Assembly (NCBI GenBank): GCA_900552845.1
Contig: USBC01000001.1
Span: 1 to 47,985 of the forward strand
DNA from: an uncultured Oscillospiraceae bacterium
GTDB taxonomy: Bacteria; Bacillota; Clostridia; Oscillospirales; Ruminococcaceae
Length of the DNA: 47,985 bases
Reading direction: 5' to 3'
A program made the translations under genes and the position numbers. The notes beneath the pieces are model-generated. The model was not told the DNA's origin. It ran no database searches and saw nothing but the letters and a program-made list of their open reading frames with translations. Position 1 is the stretch's first letter; every line of letters begins with the position of its first letter. Shown piece by piece: positions 1-6,275 of the stretch.

Positions 1-164
1 TTGCCACCGCTTTAATTGTAGACTCCGTAAATGTAATTGTAGAATCGGGCAAATTTCCGCTAATATCGTGTCGGTGGGGGGGGGGGGGCGGGCTTGTCGC
101 CGCAGCCAGCCAGCAGACTGACCATCATAACGACTGCCAAGATGATAGCGAGTGTTTTTTTCAT
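1..164 (-). CDS. Lipoprotein, N-terminal part, frame broken at a 13-G tract; runs off the left edge
   Basis: Reading starts at the ATG at 164, with an AAGGAGG ribosome site at 174-180. The first 21 residues are a textbook lipoprotein signal: MKKT, a hydrophobic stretch, then the lipobox LLAGC with Cys21, followed by GDKPAP. The frame then enters a run of 13 C (coding strand) at 88-76 and meets a TAG at 62-60, giving only 34 residues. If the run were one base shorter, the frame stays open to the window edge and reads DISGNLPDSTITFTESTIKA, which looks like ordinary secreted-protein sequence. Either the tract length is mis-assembled or this copy is in an off phase. The mature protein is outside the window, so the function (for example solute binding) cannot be stated. 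The protein would be anchored to the outer face of the membrane. Confidence 0.65.
76..88. repeat. Homopolymer of 13 G inside the lipoprotein gene
   Basis: Thirteen consecutive G on the + strand, just after the lipoprotein Cys codon; the longest homopolymer I noticed in the window. Its length decides whether the downstream frame is read. Confidence 0.95.
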
Positions 165-198
165 TACAGTTTTCCTCCTTAAAAATTAGGTCAACTGA

Positions 199-215
199 AG
201 GCGAAGTGTTCGCCT
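199..215 (-). repeat. Short perfect inverted repeat in the lipoprotein leader
   Basis: AGGCGAA and TTCGCCT (7 bp) separated by GTG. It lies 35-51 bases upstream of the lipoprotein start and would fold in its 5' untranslated region. Role unknown; it could be a stabilising hairpin or an operator. Confidence 0.5.
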
Positions 216-346
216 CCTTTTACGCTATCATTGTAACGAATTGAAAATGGAAAAACGATAGAAAAAACTTCGCTGATATATAAAAAAACTATTTCTCATT
301 CGATATAGTTGGATATTTTGATATAAAAAAGAGGGTTTGCTTTATA

Positions 347-401
347 ATGAAGGTAGCCCCTGACTGCACATTACCTGCTGCAGCCAAGGGCTACCCTTCA
401 T
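347..401 (-). promoter_or_regulatory. Long RNA hairpin, probably an attenuator or terminator, read on the minus strand
   Basis: 347-368 pairs with 379-401 over about 22 positions with a single bulge at 394. Two positions (360/387 and 363/384) are G-U pairs when read as minus-strand RNA but would be A-C mismatches on the plus strand, so the RNA is probably made from the minus strand. A T-run (coding strand) follows at 330-325 after a spacer of about 14 bases, which is further than in a normal intrinsic terminator. The stop codon of the small leader frame at 391-417 falls inside the first arm, as in translation-controlled attenuators. What it would control is unclear: the next gene in this direction is the lipoprotein at 164. 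Confidence 0.5.
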
Positions 402-417
402 TCTTGATATCTAACAT
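391..417 (-). CDS. Possible eight-residue leader peptide
   Basis: ATG at 417 opens the frame MLDIKNEG and stops with TAG at 391-393, within the first arm of the hairpin at 347-401. A purine-rich AGAGAGG lies about 10 bases upstream of the ATG. The position of the stop in the stem would let a translating or stalled ribosome open the hairpin, which is how erm-type and tetracycline-type leaders work. This is an inference from geometry; no resistance gene follows in the window. Confidence 0.3.
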   Translation of the reverse strand: MLDIKNEG

Positions 418-443
418 CTTTGTTTACCTCTCTTTCTACAGAA

Positions 444-569
444 TTATGGCACCACACGCTTTACCGGCTTCTTCGCCCGTACTATATGTAAACACCGCAG
501 TGCGATGGTTCTGCCGTTTATGACGGCGCTCATTAGGCGGTCACAGTTTTCGGGTGCCATCTTCCCCAT
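444..569 (-). CDS. Small basic protein of unknown function (41 codons), possibly the tail of a broken gene
   Basis: ATG at 569 gives 41 residues beginning MGKMAPENCDRLMSAVINGR and ending AKKPVKRVVP, then TAA at 444-446. The same frame is open upstream for eight more codons to a TGA at 594-596, and above that TGA runs the frame ending at 803, so the two could be pieces of one gene split by a stop. The composition (basic, one Cys pair far apart) gives no family. It precedes the leader-hairpin by about 27 bases. I suspect remains of a mobile element because the stretch differs in base use from the rest of the window. Confidence 0.35.
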   Translation of the reverse strand: MGKMAPENCDRLMSAVINGRTIALRCLHIVRAKKPVKRVVP

Positions 570-593
570 GCTCCGACGGCTGGGGGTGTCTTT

Positions 594-803
594 TCAGACC
601 AATTTGTCTTCTCCTCTCTTTCCAATTAAATAATAACAAAACCACATCAAAAAATCTACTGATAATATCCATGAAATTCTGTCCATAAATCTATGCGACT
701 CACCAAAAGTAGTCGTATTTTGTTTGATATATCCATAAAAGTCTAAATAAATCATGAATTCTTTGTTAACCTTACTTGCAATCAGCAGGATCTCATGATA
801 CAT
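594..803 (-). CDS. Unassigned AT-rich reading frame (69 codons)
   Basis: From the ATG at 803 this reads MYHEILLIASKVNKEF and so on to LIGKRGEDKLV and a TGA at 594-596. Only about 69 residues; an in-frame TAG lies shortly above the alternative GTG at 821, so it is not longer. It is much richer in A and T than anything else here, contains a hydrophobic patch (WILSVDFLMWFCYYLIG) that could span a membrane, and overlaps the promoter region of the epimerase on the other strand. No clear ribosome site was seen. It may be a gene fragment of foreign origin or chance. Confidence 0.25.
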   Translation of the reverse strand: MYHEILLIASKVNKEFMIYLDFYGYIKQNTTTFGESHRFMDRISWILSVDFLMWFCYYLIGKRGEDKLV

Positions 804-804
804 T
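776..804 (+). promoter_or_regulatory. Sigma-A promoter of the epimerase gene
   Basis: TTGCAA at 776-781, 17-base spacer, TACATT at 799-804. Transcription would start near 811, about 45 bases before the ATG at 857. Confidence 0.5.
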
Positions 805-856
805 GAAGGTGGAAAAAGCACCTAGCTTTTCGAGCGCTTTCGGAAGGAGGATCTAT

Positions 857-1861
857 ATGTATAACCAATATTTAGTGACCGGCGGGACAGGGTTCCTCGG
901 AAGATCCATTTTACAAAAACTGAGCCATAGCGGTGCAAAGGTACGCACCTTCGTACTGCCTGATGACCCCTATGCGGCGATGATTCCCCCAGATGTTCAG
1001 TCTGTTACCGGTGATCTTTTGGACGACGCTTCGCTGGACCGCTTTTTTGAGGGTGCAGGGGCTGGAACCTGCGTGATTCATTGTGCCGGTATCATTTCCA
1101 TTGCCTCCCACCCCGCGCCGATCCTGCAACGGGTCAATGTGGACGGGACAAAGCGCGTTCTTGACCATTGCAGGACTCATGGCGTGGATAAGCTCATTTA
1201 TGTCAGTTCGGTTCATGCGCTGCCGGAAAAGCCGAAAGGTCAAACCATTACGGAAGACTGCCGTCTTTCTCCTGATTTGGTGGATGGCGGTTATGCCAAA
1301 ACCAAGGCCGTCGCTGCAAATCTGGTTTTTGATGCGGCAAGTCAGGGTCTGAATGCCTGCGTGGTGTACCCCTCCGGCATCATCGGTCCCGGCGACCTTC
1401 AAAGCGGCAGCTTTACCACTATGGCAAAGGACTATCTCTGCGGCAAGCTGCCCCTTGCCGTTCGCGGTGGATACGATTTTGTGGACGTAAGGGACGTCGC
1501 CGCCGGTATTCTTGCCTGCTCAGAGCGCGGTATTCCCGGAGAGGGGTATATTCTTTCCGGGCACTATACCACTATAAAAGGCATGCTGGAGATGGTCGGA
1601 CGCGCGGCAGGTCTGCATCATCGGTCCATCTATCTGCCCTTGGCGATAGCCAAGTTGGCGGCACCGTTCTATGAAAAGAAAACCATTCGAGAGAAAAAGC
1701 CACTATTTTTCACCCCATATTCCATCAGCGTGCTCGGCTCCAACGGGCAGTTTAGCTGCCGGAAAGCATCAAAACAGTTTTCTTACCAAGCGCGCCCCAT
1801 CGAGGAGACCCTGCGAGACATGACTGAATGGCTGCTGCATAACAGCGCATCTTCAAGGTAA
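857..1861 (+). CDS. NAD-dependent epimerase/dehydratase family protein (extended SDR)
   Basis: Protein of 334 residues. The N-terminus carries the Rossmann glycine motif TGGTGFLG at residues 8-15, followed by the usual alternating strands; SS at 117-118 and Y146-x-x-x-K150 (in GGYAKTK) form the extended short-chain dehydrogenase active site. This family oxidises, epimerises or dehydrates nucleotide sugars or reduces small ketones and dihydroflavonol-like substrates; the exact substrate cannot be read here. Frame extends upstream to 776, but the ATG at 857 has AAGGAGG at 844-850 and starts directly before the nucleotide fold, so I chose it. It is monocistronic, on the plus strand, and its stop abuts the end of the decayed gene on the other strand. 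Family call is firm, function is open. Confidence 0.85.
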   Translation: MYNQYLVTGGTGFLGRSILQKLSHSGAKVRTFVLPDDPYAAMIPPDVQSVTGDLLDDASLDRFFEGAGAGTCVIHCAGIISIASHPAPILQRVNVDGTKRVLDHCRTHGVDKLIYVSSVHALPEKPKGQTITEDCRLSPDLVDGGYAKTKAVAANLVFDAASQGLNACVVYPSGIIGPGDLQSGSFTTMAKDYLCGKLPLAVRGGYDFVDVRDVAAGILACSERGIPGEGYILSGHYTTIKGMLEMVGRAAGLHHRSIYLPLAIAKLAAPFYEKKTIREKKPLFFTPYSISVLGSNGQFSCRKASKQFSYQARPIEETLRDMTEWLLHNSASSR

Positions 1862-2029
1862 TTATTTCCATTTGCACTGGGCGTAAGCGGTTCTGAATAC
1901 AGTAATCCGCGTAGCTTCACCTGCTGTTGCACTGCCGGATTGCCAATCACTCCAGCTTCCCCAATCTCCCAACCGCCAATAAGTAGTACAGAGTGCAGGA
2001 AGCTTCACGATATCAAAACAGACGCTGCT
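1862..2029 (-). pseudogene. Decayed C-terminus of a surface-protein-like gene
   Basis: On the minus strand 55 codons are open from just after a TAG at 2030-2032 to a TAA at 1862-1864, without a convincing start or ribosome site. The reading includes YWRLGDWGSWSDWQSGSA and GEATRITVFRTAY, the tryptophan-spaced pattern W-x-x-W-x-x-W followed by a T-R-x-(V/E)-x-x-R-T-x-Y tail that is common in repeats of secreted clostridial proteins. It is therefore probably the last repeat of a longer protein whose upstream part has been lost or replaced by the tRNA operon. It ends one base after the epimerase stop. The alternative, a short gene from the GTG at 2008, is less likely. Confidence 0.45.
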
Positions 2030-2063
2030 CTAAAAAAGCTGCGCCCGAGTGCCGGTTATAGAG

Positions 2064-2108
2064 CAAAAAAATAAAACCGACAATACTTTTGAGGAGTACT
2101 GTCGGTTT

Positions 2109-2109
<1 letters not shown>
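2064..2109 (-). terminator. Intrinsic terminator of the tRNA operon
   Basis: Arms at 2073-2087 and 2095-2109 (AAAACCGACA / TGTCGGTTTT core) with a T-run on the minus strand at 2070-2064. The stem begins right at the CCA end of tRNA-Cys, leaving no spare trailer. Confidence 0.85.
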
Positions 2110-2183
<74 letters not shown>

Positions 2184-2190
2184 AAAAAAA

Positions 2191-2266
2191 TGGAGCGGGT
2201 TACGAGGCTCGAACTCGCTACCTCCACCTTGGCAAGGTGGCGCTCTACCAGATGAGCTAAACCCGC
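2191..2266 (-). tRNA. tRNA-Gly (anticodon GCC)
   Basis: Acceptor GCGGGTT / AACCCGC, anticodon arm CACCTTGCCAAGGTG with anticodon GCC, T-arm AGTTCGAGCCT, and encoded CCA at 2191-2193. It sits 7 bases from tRNA-Cys and 8 from tRNA-Asp in one operon. Confidence 0.95.
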
Positions 2267-2274
2267 ATATTTTA

Positions 2275-2351
2275 TGGCGACCCGGATGGGGCTCGAACCC
2301 ACGACCTCTAGCGTGACAGGCTAGCGTTCTAACCAGCTGAACTACCGGGCC
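2275..2351 (-). tRNA. tRNA-Asp (anticodon GTC)
   Basis: Acceptor GGCCCGG / CCGGGTC with one G-U pair, anticodon arm TAGCCTGTCACGCTA with anticodon GTC, T-arm GGTTCGAGCCC, and encoded CCA at 2275-2277. First gene of the tRNA operon. Confidence 0.95.
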
Positions 2352-2402
2352 ATGTTGTTGTGCCGCCGGTTAATCTGCCGTATCGTATCGGCAACATTAG
2401 TA

Positions 2403-2431
2403 ATTATACGGGAAAGTCGCGTTCTTGTCAA
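2403..2431 (-). promoter_or_regulatory. Consensus sigma-A promoter of the tRNA operon
   Basis: TTGACA at 2426-2431, exactly 17 bases, TATAAT at 2403-2408: a perfect match to the housekeeping consensus, fitting a strong stable-RNA promoter. Confidence 0.9.
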
Positions 2432-2470
2432 TCCCCTTTTTCCTCTTTTCCGTAACTTTACTCAAGTTTT

Positions 2471-3220
2471 TTACCGGCGGCGCGCCACATATACCATTCG
2501 CTGTGTCTTGGGAGTAACCGGCTGTCGGTCATAGCCTCCCCAGCGCTCCAGTATCTCAAAATGCTCCGCTTCCAGCATGGCAGTCAGTTCATTATCCTCC
2601 CATGCATATTCACAAAACTGCTCCCCATCGCGGGTGTACTGCTCTCCCGTCTCATGCTGAAAGAAATCGATCTGTATTTCCACCTTATGCCCTTCTGAGC
2701 TGTATTCATTCTGCCATATGCAAAATAAAGCCTCGCTTTCGCGCACGAAGCAATTATTCCCCAGCACCTCACGGTGCTTATAAGGAGTATTTACATCAAA
2801 GAGAAATAGCCCTCCCGGCTCTACAAAGAATTGCAGCCGGTGCAATGCCTTTTGCAGCGCCCTGCTTCCGGAAAGATGGTTGAGACTATCCAAGGTACAG
2901 ACGGCAAGATCCACTGTACCATACAGGTCAAGCTGCTCCAACGGCTGACACAGGTACAGAACCGGCTGAGAAAGCGCTAAATTCTTCTCTGAAGCCTGCA
3001 TCAGCATTTCCGGCGATGCATCTACACCGATGACCTCAAAGCCTCTCTGCGCCAATTCTGTGGCAAGGATACCGGTACCGCAGCAGAGATCCAGTACCAG
3101 TTCCCGCTTGGGGTGGTACTTTGCCAACAGTTCCTCGCAGCGGTCAGCAATCTTTGCGCGATCTACATCGTCGGTCAAGGCATCATAAAAAGCGGAGAAG
3201 GTCTCCTTATAGCTTGCCAT
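2471..3220 (-). CDS. SAM-dependent class I methyltransferase
   Basis: 249 residues. The SAM-binding motif I is LDLCCGTG at residues 43-50, followed by an acidic end of strand two (VIGVDASPEML) and the post-motif region CTLDSLNHL, as in the class I fold. The frame is open above, but the ATG at 3220 has GGAG about 10 bases upstream and gives a normal start (MASYKETFSAFYD), so I prefer it to the upstream starts inside yerC. It overlaps the end of the YerC gene by 14 bases and is thus translated from the same message. The substrate is unknown; the resemblance is to small-molecule methyltransferases of the type found next to YerC/YecD in many Clostridia. Cytoplasmic. Confidence 0.8.
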   Translation of the reverse strand: MASYKETFSAFYDALTDDVDRAKIADRCEELLAKYHPKRELVLDLCCGTGILATELAQRGFEVIGVDASPEMLMQASEKNLALSQPVLYLCQPLEQLDLYGTVDLAVCTLDSLNHLSGSRALQKALHRLQFFVEPGGLFLFDVNTPYKHREVLGNNCFVRESEALFCIWQNEYSSEGHKVEIQIDFFQHETGEQYTRDGEQFCEYAWEDNELTAMLEAEHFEILERWGGYDRQPVTPKTQRMVYVARRR

Positions 3221-3503
3221 CTGCCTGCTCCAGTCGTCCAAAAATGATATCGTAGCCATTGTCGACATATTTCATCGAACGATTGACTCGGCTGATGGTG
3301 GCGGTGCTGGCGCCGGTCTTTTCTACAATTTTGCTGTAAACGTTCTGCTCCTTGAGGAGCTTTGCAACCTCCAGCCGCTGTGCAATGGCTTTCAGTTCCG
3401 GGCCGGTACACAGGTCGTCAAAAAAGCGTTCGCACTCCTCCTCCGTCTGCAGCATTAGGATCGCGCGGTAAAGGAATATCAAATTGCTGTCAGGTTTTTT
3501 CAT
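3207..3503 (-). CDS. TrpR-like regulator of the YerC/YecD family
   Basis: 98 residues from ATG at 3503, preceded by AAGGGG. The protein is all-helical in appearance, with LYRAILMLQTEEECERFFDD near the start, and a TrpR-type helix-turn-helix with EKTGASTATISRVNRSM. These are the features of the YerC/YecD family, DNA-binding proteins related to the tryptophan repressor; the ligand is not known. Upstream in-frame starts exist (to 3584), but they would place the promoter inside the gene. First gene of a two-gene operon with the methyltransferase. Confidence 0.85.
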   Translation of the reverse strand: MKKPDSNLIFLYRAILMLQTEEECERFFDDLCTGPELKAIAQRLEVAKLLKEQNVYSKIVEKTGASTATISRVNRSMKYVDNGYDIIFGRLEQADGKL

Positions 3504-3551
3504 TTTCCCCTTAAAGCCTCCCTTGTTTTTGATACGCATGTCGGTAATTCT

Positions 3552-3580
3552 AATATAACACTTTAGAGCATGAAAGTAAA
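3552..3580 (-). promoter_or_regulatory. Promoter of yerC-methyltransferase operon
   Basis: TTTACT at 3575-3580, 17 bases, TATATT at 3552-3557. Divergent from the thioesterase promoter, with only 16 bases between the two. Confidence 0.55.
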
Positions 3581-3595
3581 CCATAAAAGCAACTT

Positions 3596-3624
3596 TTGCA
3601 TTCTTCTTCCGCTTGTGCTATAAT
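3596..3624 (+). promoter_or_regulatory. Promoter of the thioesterase gene
   Basis: TTGCAT at 3596-3601, 17 bases, TATAAT at 3619-3624, about 37 bases before the ATG at 3661. Confidence 0.75.
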
Positions 3625-3660
3625 GTAATACAGCTTTCACTGCGGAAAGGAACCCACGCC

Positions 3661-4125
3661 ATGGATCTGAATCGCCACACCCCCCAAGAGATGGAAGAAG
3701 CAATACGTCGAAGCATCGAACTGATCGGAGAAAAAGAATGCGGCAGTTTTGATGCTATGCTGGCACCTCGCCTGATTGCGGTAAACCATGAGGGAAAGAG
3801 CTGCACCCTTTCCTACCATATCGCCGACTGGATGAGCAATCCCATCGGCATTGCTCACGGCGGGGTGCTGTGCGCTATTGCAGATCTTTCGATGGGCACG
3901 CTGAGCAAATACTATGCCAAGGCAGCCACCTTTACCCCAACTATCTCCATTCACCTCAATTATCTGCGCCCCGTGCCTTTGGACGGAGAGATTATTGTCG
4001 TTTCATCGATCGACTTTTCCGGTCGCCGATTAAACCAGCTGCACTGCACCATCTACCATGCAGCCAGACCGGATAAGCCCTGCGTCACTGCCACTGCCGC
4101 TTATTTCGTTCCGGACGAATCATAA
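3661..4125 (+). CDS. PaaI family hot-dog thioesterase
   Basis: 154 residues. The helix-start motif IAHGGVLCAIADLSMG (HGG at 66-68) is the signature of the PaaI/HGG-motif thioesterases, which hydrolyse acyl-CoA or aryl-CoA thioesters in the cytoplasm, usually as tetramers. The rest has the expected beta strands (ISIHLNYLRPV and RRLNQLHCTIYH). Start chosen at the ATG with GGAAAGGA just upstream; the frame above (to 3613) runs through the promoter. Alone in its unit, convergent with the rnf operon. Substrate unknown. Confidence 0.85.
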   Translation: MDLNRHTPQEMEEAIRRSIELIGEKECGSFDAMLAPRLIAVNHEGKSCTLSYHIADWMSNPIGIAHGGVLCAIADLSMGTLSKYYAKAATFTPTISIHLNYLRPVPLDGEIIVVSSIDFSGRRLNQLHCTIYHAARPDKPCVTATAAYFVPDES

Positions 4126-4145
4126 GTCCCCTTTAATACCCGGCA

Positions 4146-4187
4146 AAAAACCGCCTGCCTCCCTATGATGGGAAAACAGGCGGTTTT
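4146..4187. terminator. Bidirectional terminator between thioesterase and rnfB
   Basis: AAAACCGCCTG and CAGGCGGTTTT arms with T-runs on both strands, serving the two converging genes. Confidence 0.9.
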
Positions 4188-4198
4188 GTCATACATAA

Positions 4199-4975
4199 TC
4201 AGCCAATGGAAATGACTTTGACGGGGCACTTCTCGGCGCAAGCGCCGCAGTTGGTGCACTTTTCGGGGTCAATGGCAGCAAGAAAATCGGAAACAGTGAT
4301 TGCTCCGGTCGGGCAGACCTTGGTGCACATCATGCAGCCGATACAGCCGGCAGAGCAAACCTTGCGGACAACCGCGCCCTTATCGCGGCTGGAGCAACGC
4401 ACCGCCACATGATTCTTCACGGGAACCATACCGATAAGCAAATGCGGACACGCCTTGGCGCAGGCGCCGCAGCCGGTACATAGTTCCTCGTCTACATGAG
4501 CAACGCCATCTACGATGGAAAGGGCACCGAACTTGCAGACTTTAACACAGTCGCCGTAGCCCAGACAGCCATAGCCGCATGCTTTTTTACCACGGTGCAG
4601 CGAAGCACAGGCGGCACAGGTGGCAGGGCCCTGATAGTCCTCGATCTCTGCGCACTTTTCGCAGGTACCGCTGCAGCGAACCAAAGCCTTGACCGGCTCG
4701 GCATTCTCTGCCTCCACTCCCAGATACTCGCTGATCTGTCCCGCAACGGAAGCACCGCCGGGGGTACAAAGGTTGGGCTTGGCTGCGCCGCTTGCTACGG
4801 CTTTGGCATAGTCATCACAGCCGGCATAGCCGCAGGCACCGCAGTTGGCGCCGGGCAGGAAGCCGCGGATATCCTCTACACGGGTATCGGTAGGAACGGA
4901 GAGGAAACGGGAAGCCACCACCAGCAGAATGGAACAAGCCAAACCGATAGCGCTGACAATAATAACACCAGTCAT
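4199..4975 (-). CDS. rnfB: RnfB, iron-sulfur subunit of the Rnf ferredoxin:NAD oxidoreductase
   Basis: 258 residues. One N-terminal membrane segment (GVIIVSAIGLACSILLVVAS), then the FeS motif PGANCGACGYAGCDDYA, a middle section with further Cys (RCSGTCEKC, CLGYGDCVKVCKFGAL), and two ferredoxin-type clusters at the end (CTGCGACAKACP, CTNCGACAEKCP) plus CIGCMMCTKVCP. In the Rnf complex RnfB is the entry point for electrons from reduced ferredoxin. Last gene of the operon, 15 bases after rnfA with an AAGGAGG ribosome site. The high number of CxxCxxC motifs matches clostridial rather than proteobacterial RnfB. Confidence 0.95.
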   Translation of the reverse strand: MTGVIIVSAIGLACSILLVVASRFLSVPTDTRVEDIRGFLPGANCGACGYAGCDDYAKAVASGAAKPNLCTPGGASVAGQISEYLGVEAENAEPVKALVRCSGTCEKCAEIEDYQGPATCAACASLHRGKKACGYGCLGYGDCVKVCKFGALSIVDGVAHVDEELCTGCGACAKACPHLLIGMVPVKNHVAVRCSSRDKGAVVRKVCSAGCIGCMMCTKVCPTGAITVSDFLAAIDPEKCTNCGACAEKCPVKVISIG

Positions 4976-4990
4976 TGTACTCTCCCCTCC

Positions 4991-5581
4991 TTATTTCAGC
5001 AGACCGTCTACCACACCACCGAAGCCCATGAAAGACATGGAAACGATGAAGGCAGCGATCAAAGTAATAGGCAGACCCTTGAACGATTCGGGAATGTCCA
5101 TATTCTCCATACGGCCACGAACGCCTGCAAACAGCACCATTGCCAACAGGAAGCCGAGACCGGCGCCCAGTGCATTAACCATGGACTGACCGAAGCCGTA
5201 CTTTTCATCAATATTCAGTACCGCTACACCCAGTACGGCGCAGTTGGTGGTGATGAGGGGCAGGTAGATGCCGAGGGATTCATACAGCGGAGGAACGAAC
5301 TTCTTGAGGATCATTTCCACCAGTTGCACCAGTGCGGCAATGACCAGAATGAAAATGATGGTCTGCATATAGCCCAAATCGTATTGATCCAGCAGATAGG
5401 TCTGAATGGGCCATGTGGCAGCAGTTGCCAGCACCATGACGAAAGTCACAGCAAGGCTCATACCCACGGCAGAATCCAGCTTTTTGGAAACACCGAGGAA
5501 CGGGCAGATGCCCAAGGATTTGGAGAGGACGAAGTTCTGCGTCAAAATAGCGGAAAGCAAAATAACGATCATTTCTTTCAT
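4991..5581 (-). CDS. rnfA: RnfA, membrane subunit of Rnf complex
   Basis: 196 residues, six predicted membrane spans. It starts MKEMIVILLSAILTQNFVLS with the conserved FVLSKSLGICPFLGVSKK segment and has the second half-site PLITTNCAVLGVA; the paired Cys in these two segments bind the [2Fe-2S] centre shared with RnfE. Its start ATG overlaps the stop of rnfE (ATGA), so translation is coupled. Part of the ion-translocating core. Confidence 0.95.
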   Translation of the reverse strand: MKEMIVILLSAILTQNFVLSKSLGICPFLGVSKKLDSAVGMSLAVTFVMVLATAATWPIQTYLLDQYDLGYMQTIIFILVIAALVQLVEMILKKFVPPLYESLGIYLPLITTNCAVLGVAVLNIDEKYGFGQSMVNALGAGLGFLLAMVLFAGVRGRMENMDIPESFKGLPITLIAAFIVSMSFMGFGGVVDGLLK

Positions 5582-6267
5582 GCTTCACAGCCTCCTTCCT
5601 TCTTTTCAGCCGAGGAACAGCCGCTGCAGCCGCCGGCGCAGGCGCCGCAGGCAGCACAATCCAGCTTCTTCTTGGGCTTATGCTTGGCGAACTTGTTCAT
5701 CACGGCGATGAGAACACCATAGATGAGGAAGCCGCCGGGGGTCAGCTTCATGATTGCAATGGGATCGAACAGGTTAGCGGTCAAGGTAATGCCGCACCAG
5801 GTACCGCTGCCCAGAATCTCACGAATAGTCGCCATGCAGAACAGGGCGAGGGTAAAACCGAGTCCCATGCCGAGACCGTCAAGAGCGGAATCGAGGACAT
5901 TATTCTTGCTGGCAAACATCTCCGCACGCCCCAAGATGATGCAGTTTACAACAATCAGCGGCAGAAAGATGCCGAGGCTTTGATAAAGGCTTTGCGCATA
6001 TGCCTGCAGCAAAAGCTGCACCACCGAAACAAAGCCGGCAATGACGACGATGAAGCAGGGAATGCGCACCTTATTGGGAATGATGTTGCGCAGGAGAGAG
6101 ATAACGATATTGGAGCCGAACAGTACAAAGGTGGCTGCCATTCCCATGCCCAGAGCATTGAGAACCGAGGTGGAGGTAGCGATGGCAGGGCAGGTACCCA
6201 GCACCAGAACCAGTACGGGGTTCTCTTTGATAATACCGTTGGTAAAGGTTTTCAGCTTATTACTCAT
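5578..6267 (-). CDS. rnfE: RnfE, membrane subunit of Rnf complex, with cysteine-rich tail
   Basis: 229 residues from ATG at 6267. Six membrane spans, with NPVLVLVLGTCPAIATST and LPLIVVNCIILGRAEMFA, the Cys-bearing segments matching those of RnfA. What is unusual is the end: after a basic linker (KHKPKKK) come CAACGACAGGCSGC and a last Cys near the C-terminus, a Cys cluster not needed by the core fold. A GTG at 6279 would overlap the rnfG stop as GTGA, but the ribosome site AAAGGAG would then be only one base away, so I favour the ATG at 6267. Pairs with RnfA in the membrane. Confidence 0.93.
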   Translation of the reverse strand: MSNKLKTFTNGIIKENPVLVLVLGTCPAIATSTSVLNALGMGMAATFVLFGSNIVISLLRNIIPNKVRIPCFIVVIAGFVSVVQLLLQAYAQSLYQSLGIFLPLIVVNCIILGRAEMFASKNNVLDSALDGLGMGLGFTLALFCMATIREILGSGTWCGITLTANLFDPIAIMKLTPGGFLIYGVLIAVMNKFAKHKPKKKLDCAACGACAGGCSGCSSAEKKEGGCEA

Positions 6268-6275
6268 TTGGTTCC

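Noticed and set aside
343..348. TATAAT with TTGATA upstream on the plus strand
   Set aside because: The spacer is 19 bases, no gene follows in this direction, and the site falls in the hairpin base and terminator-like T-run of the other strand.
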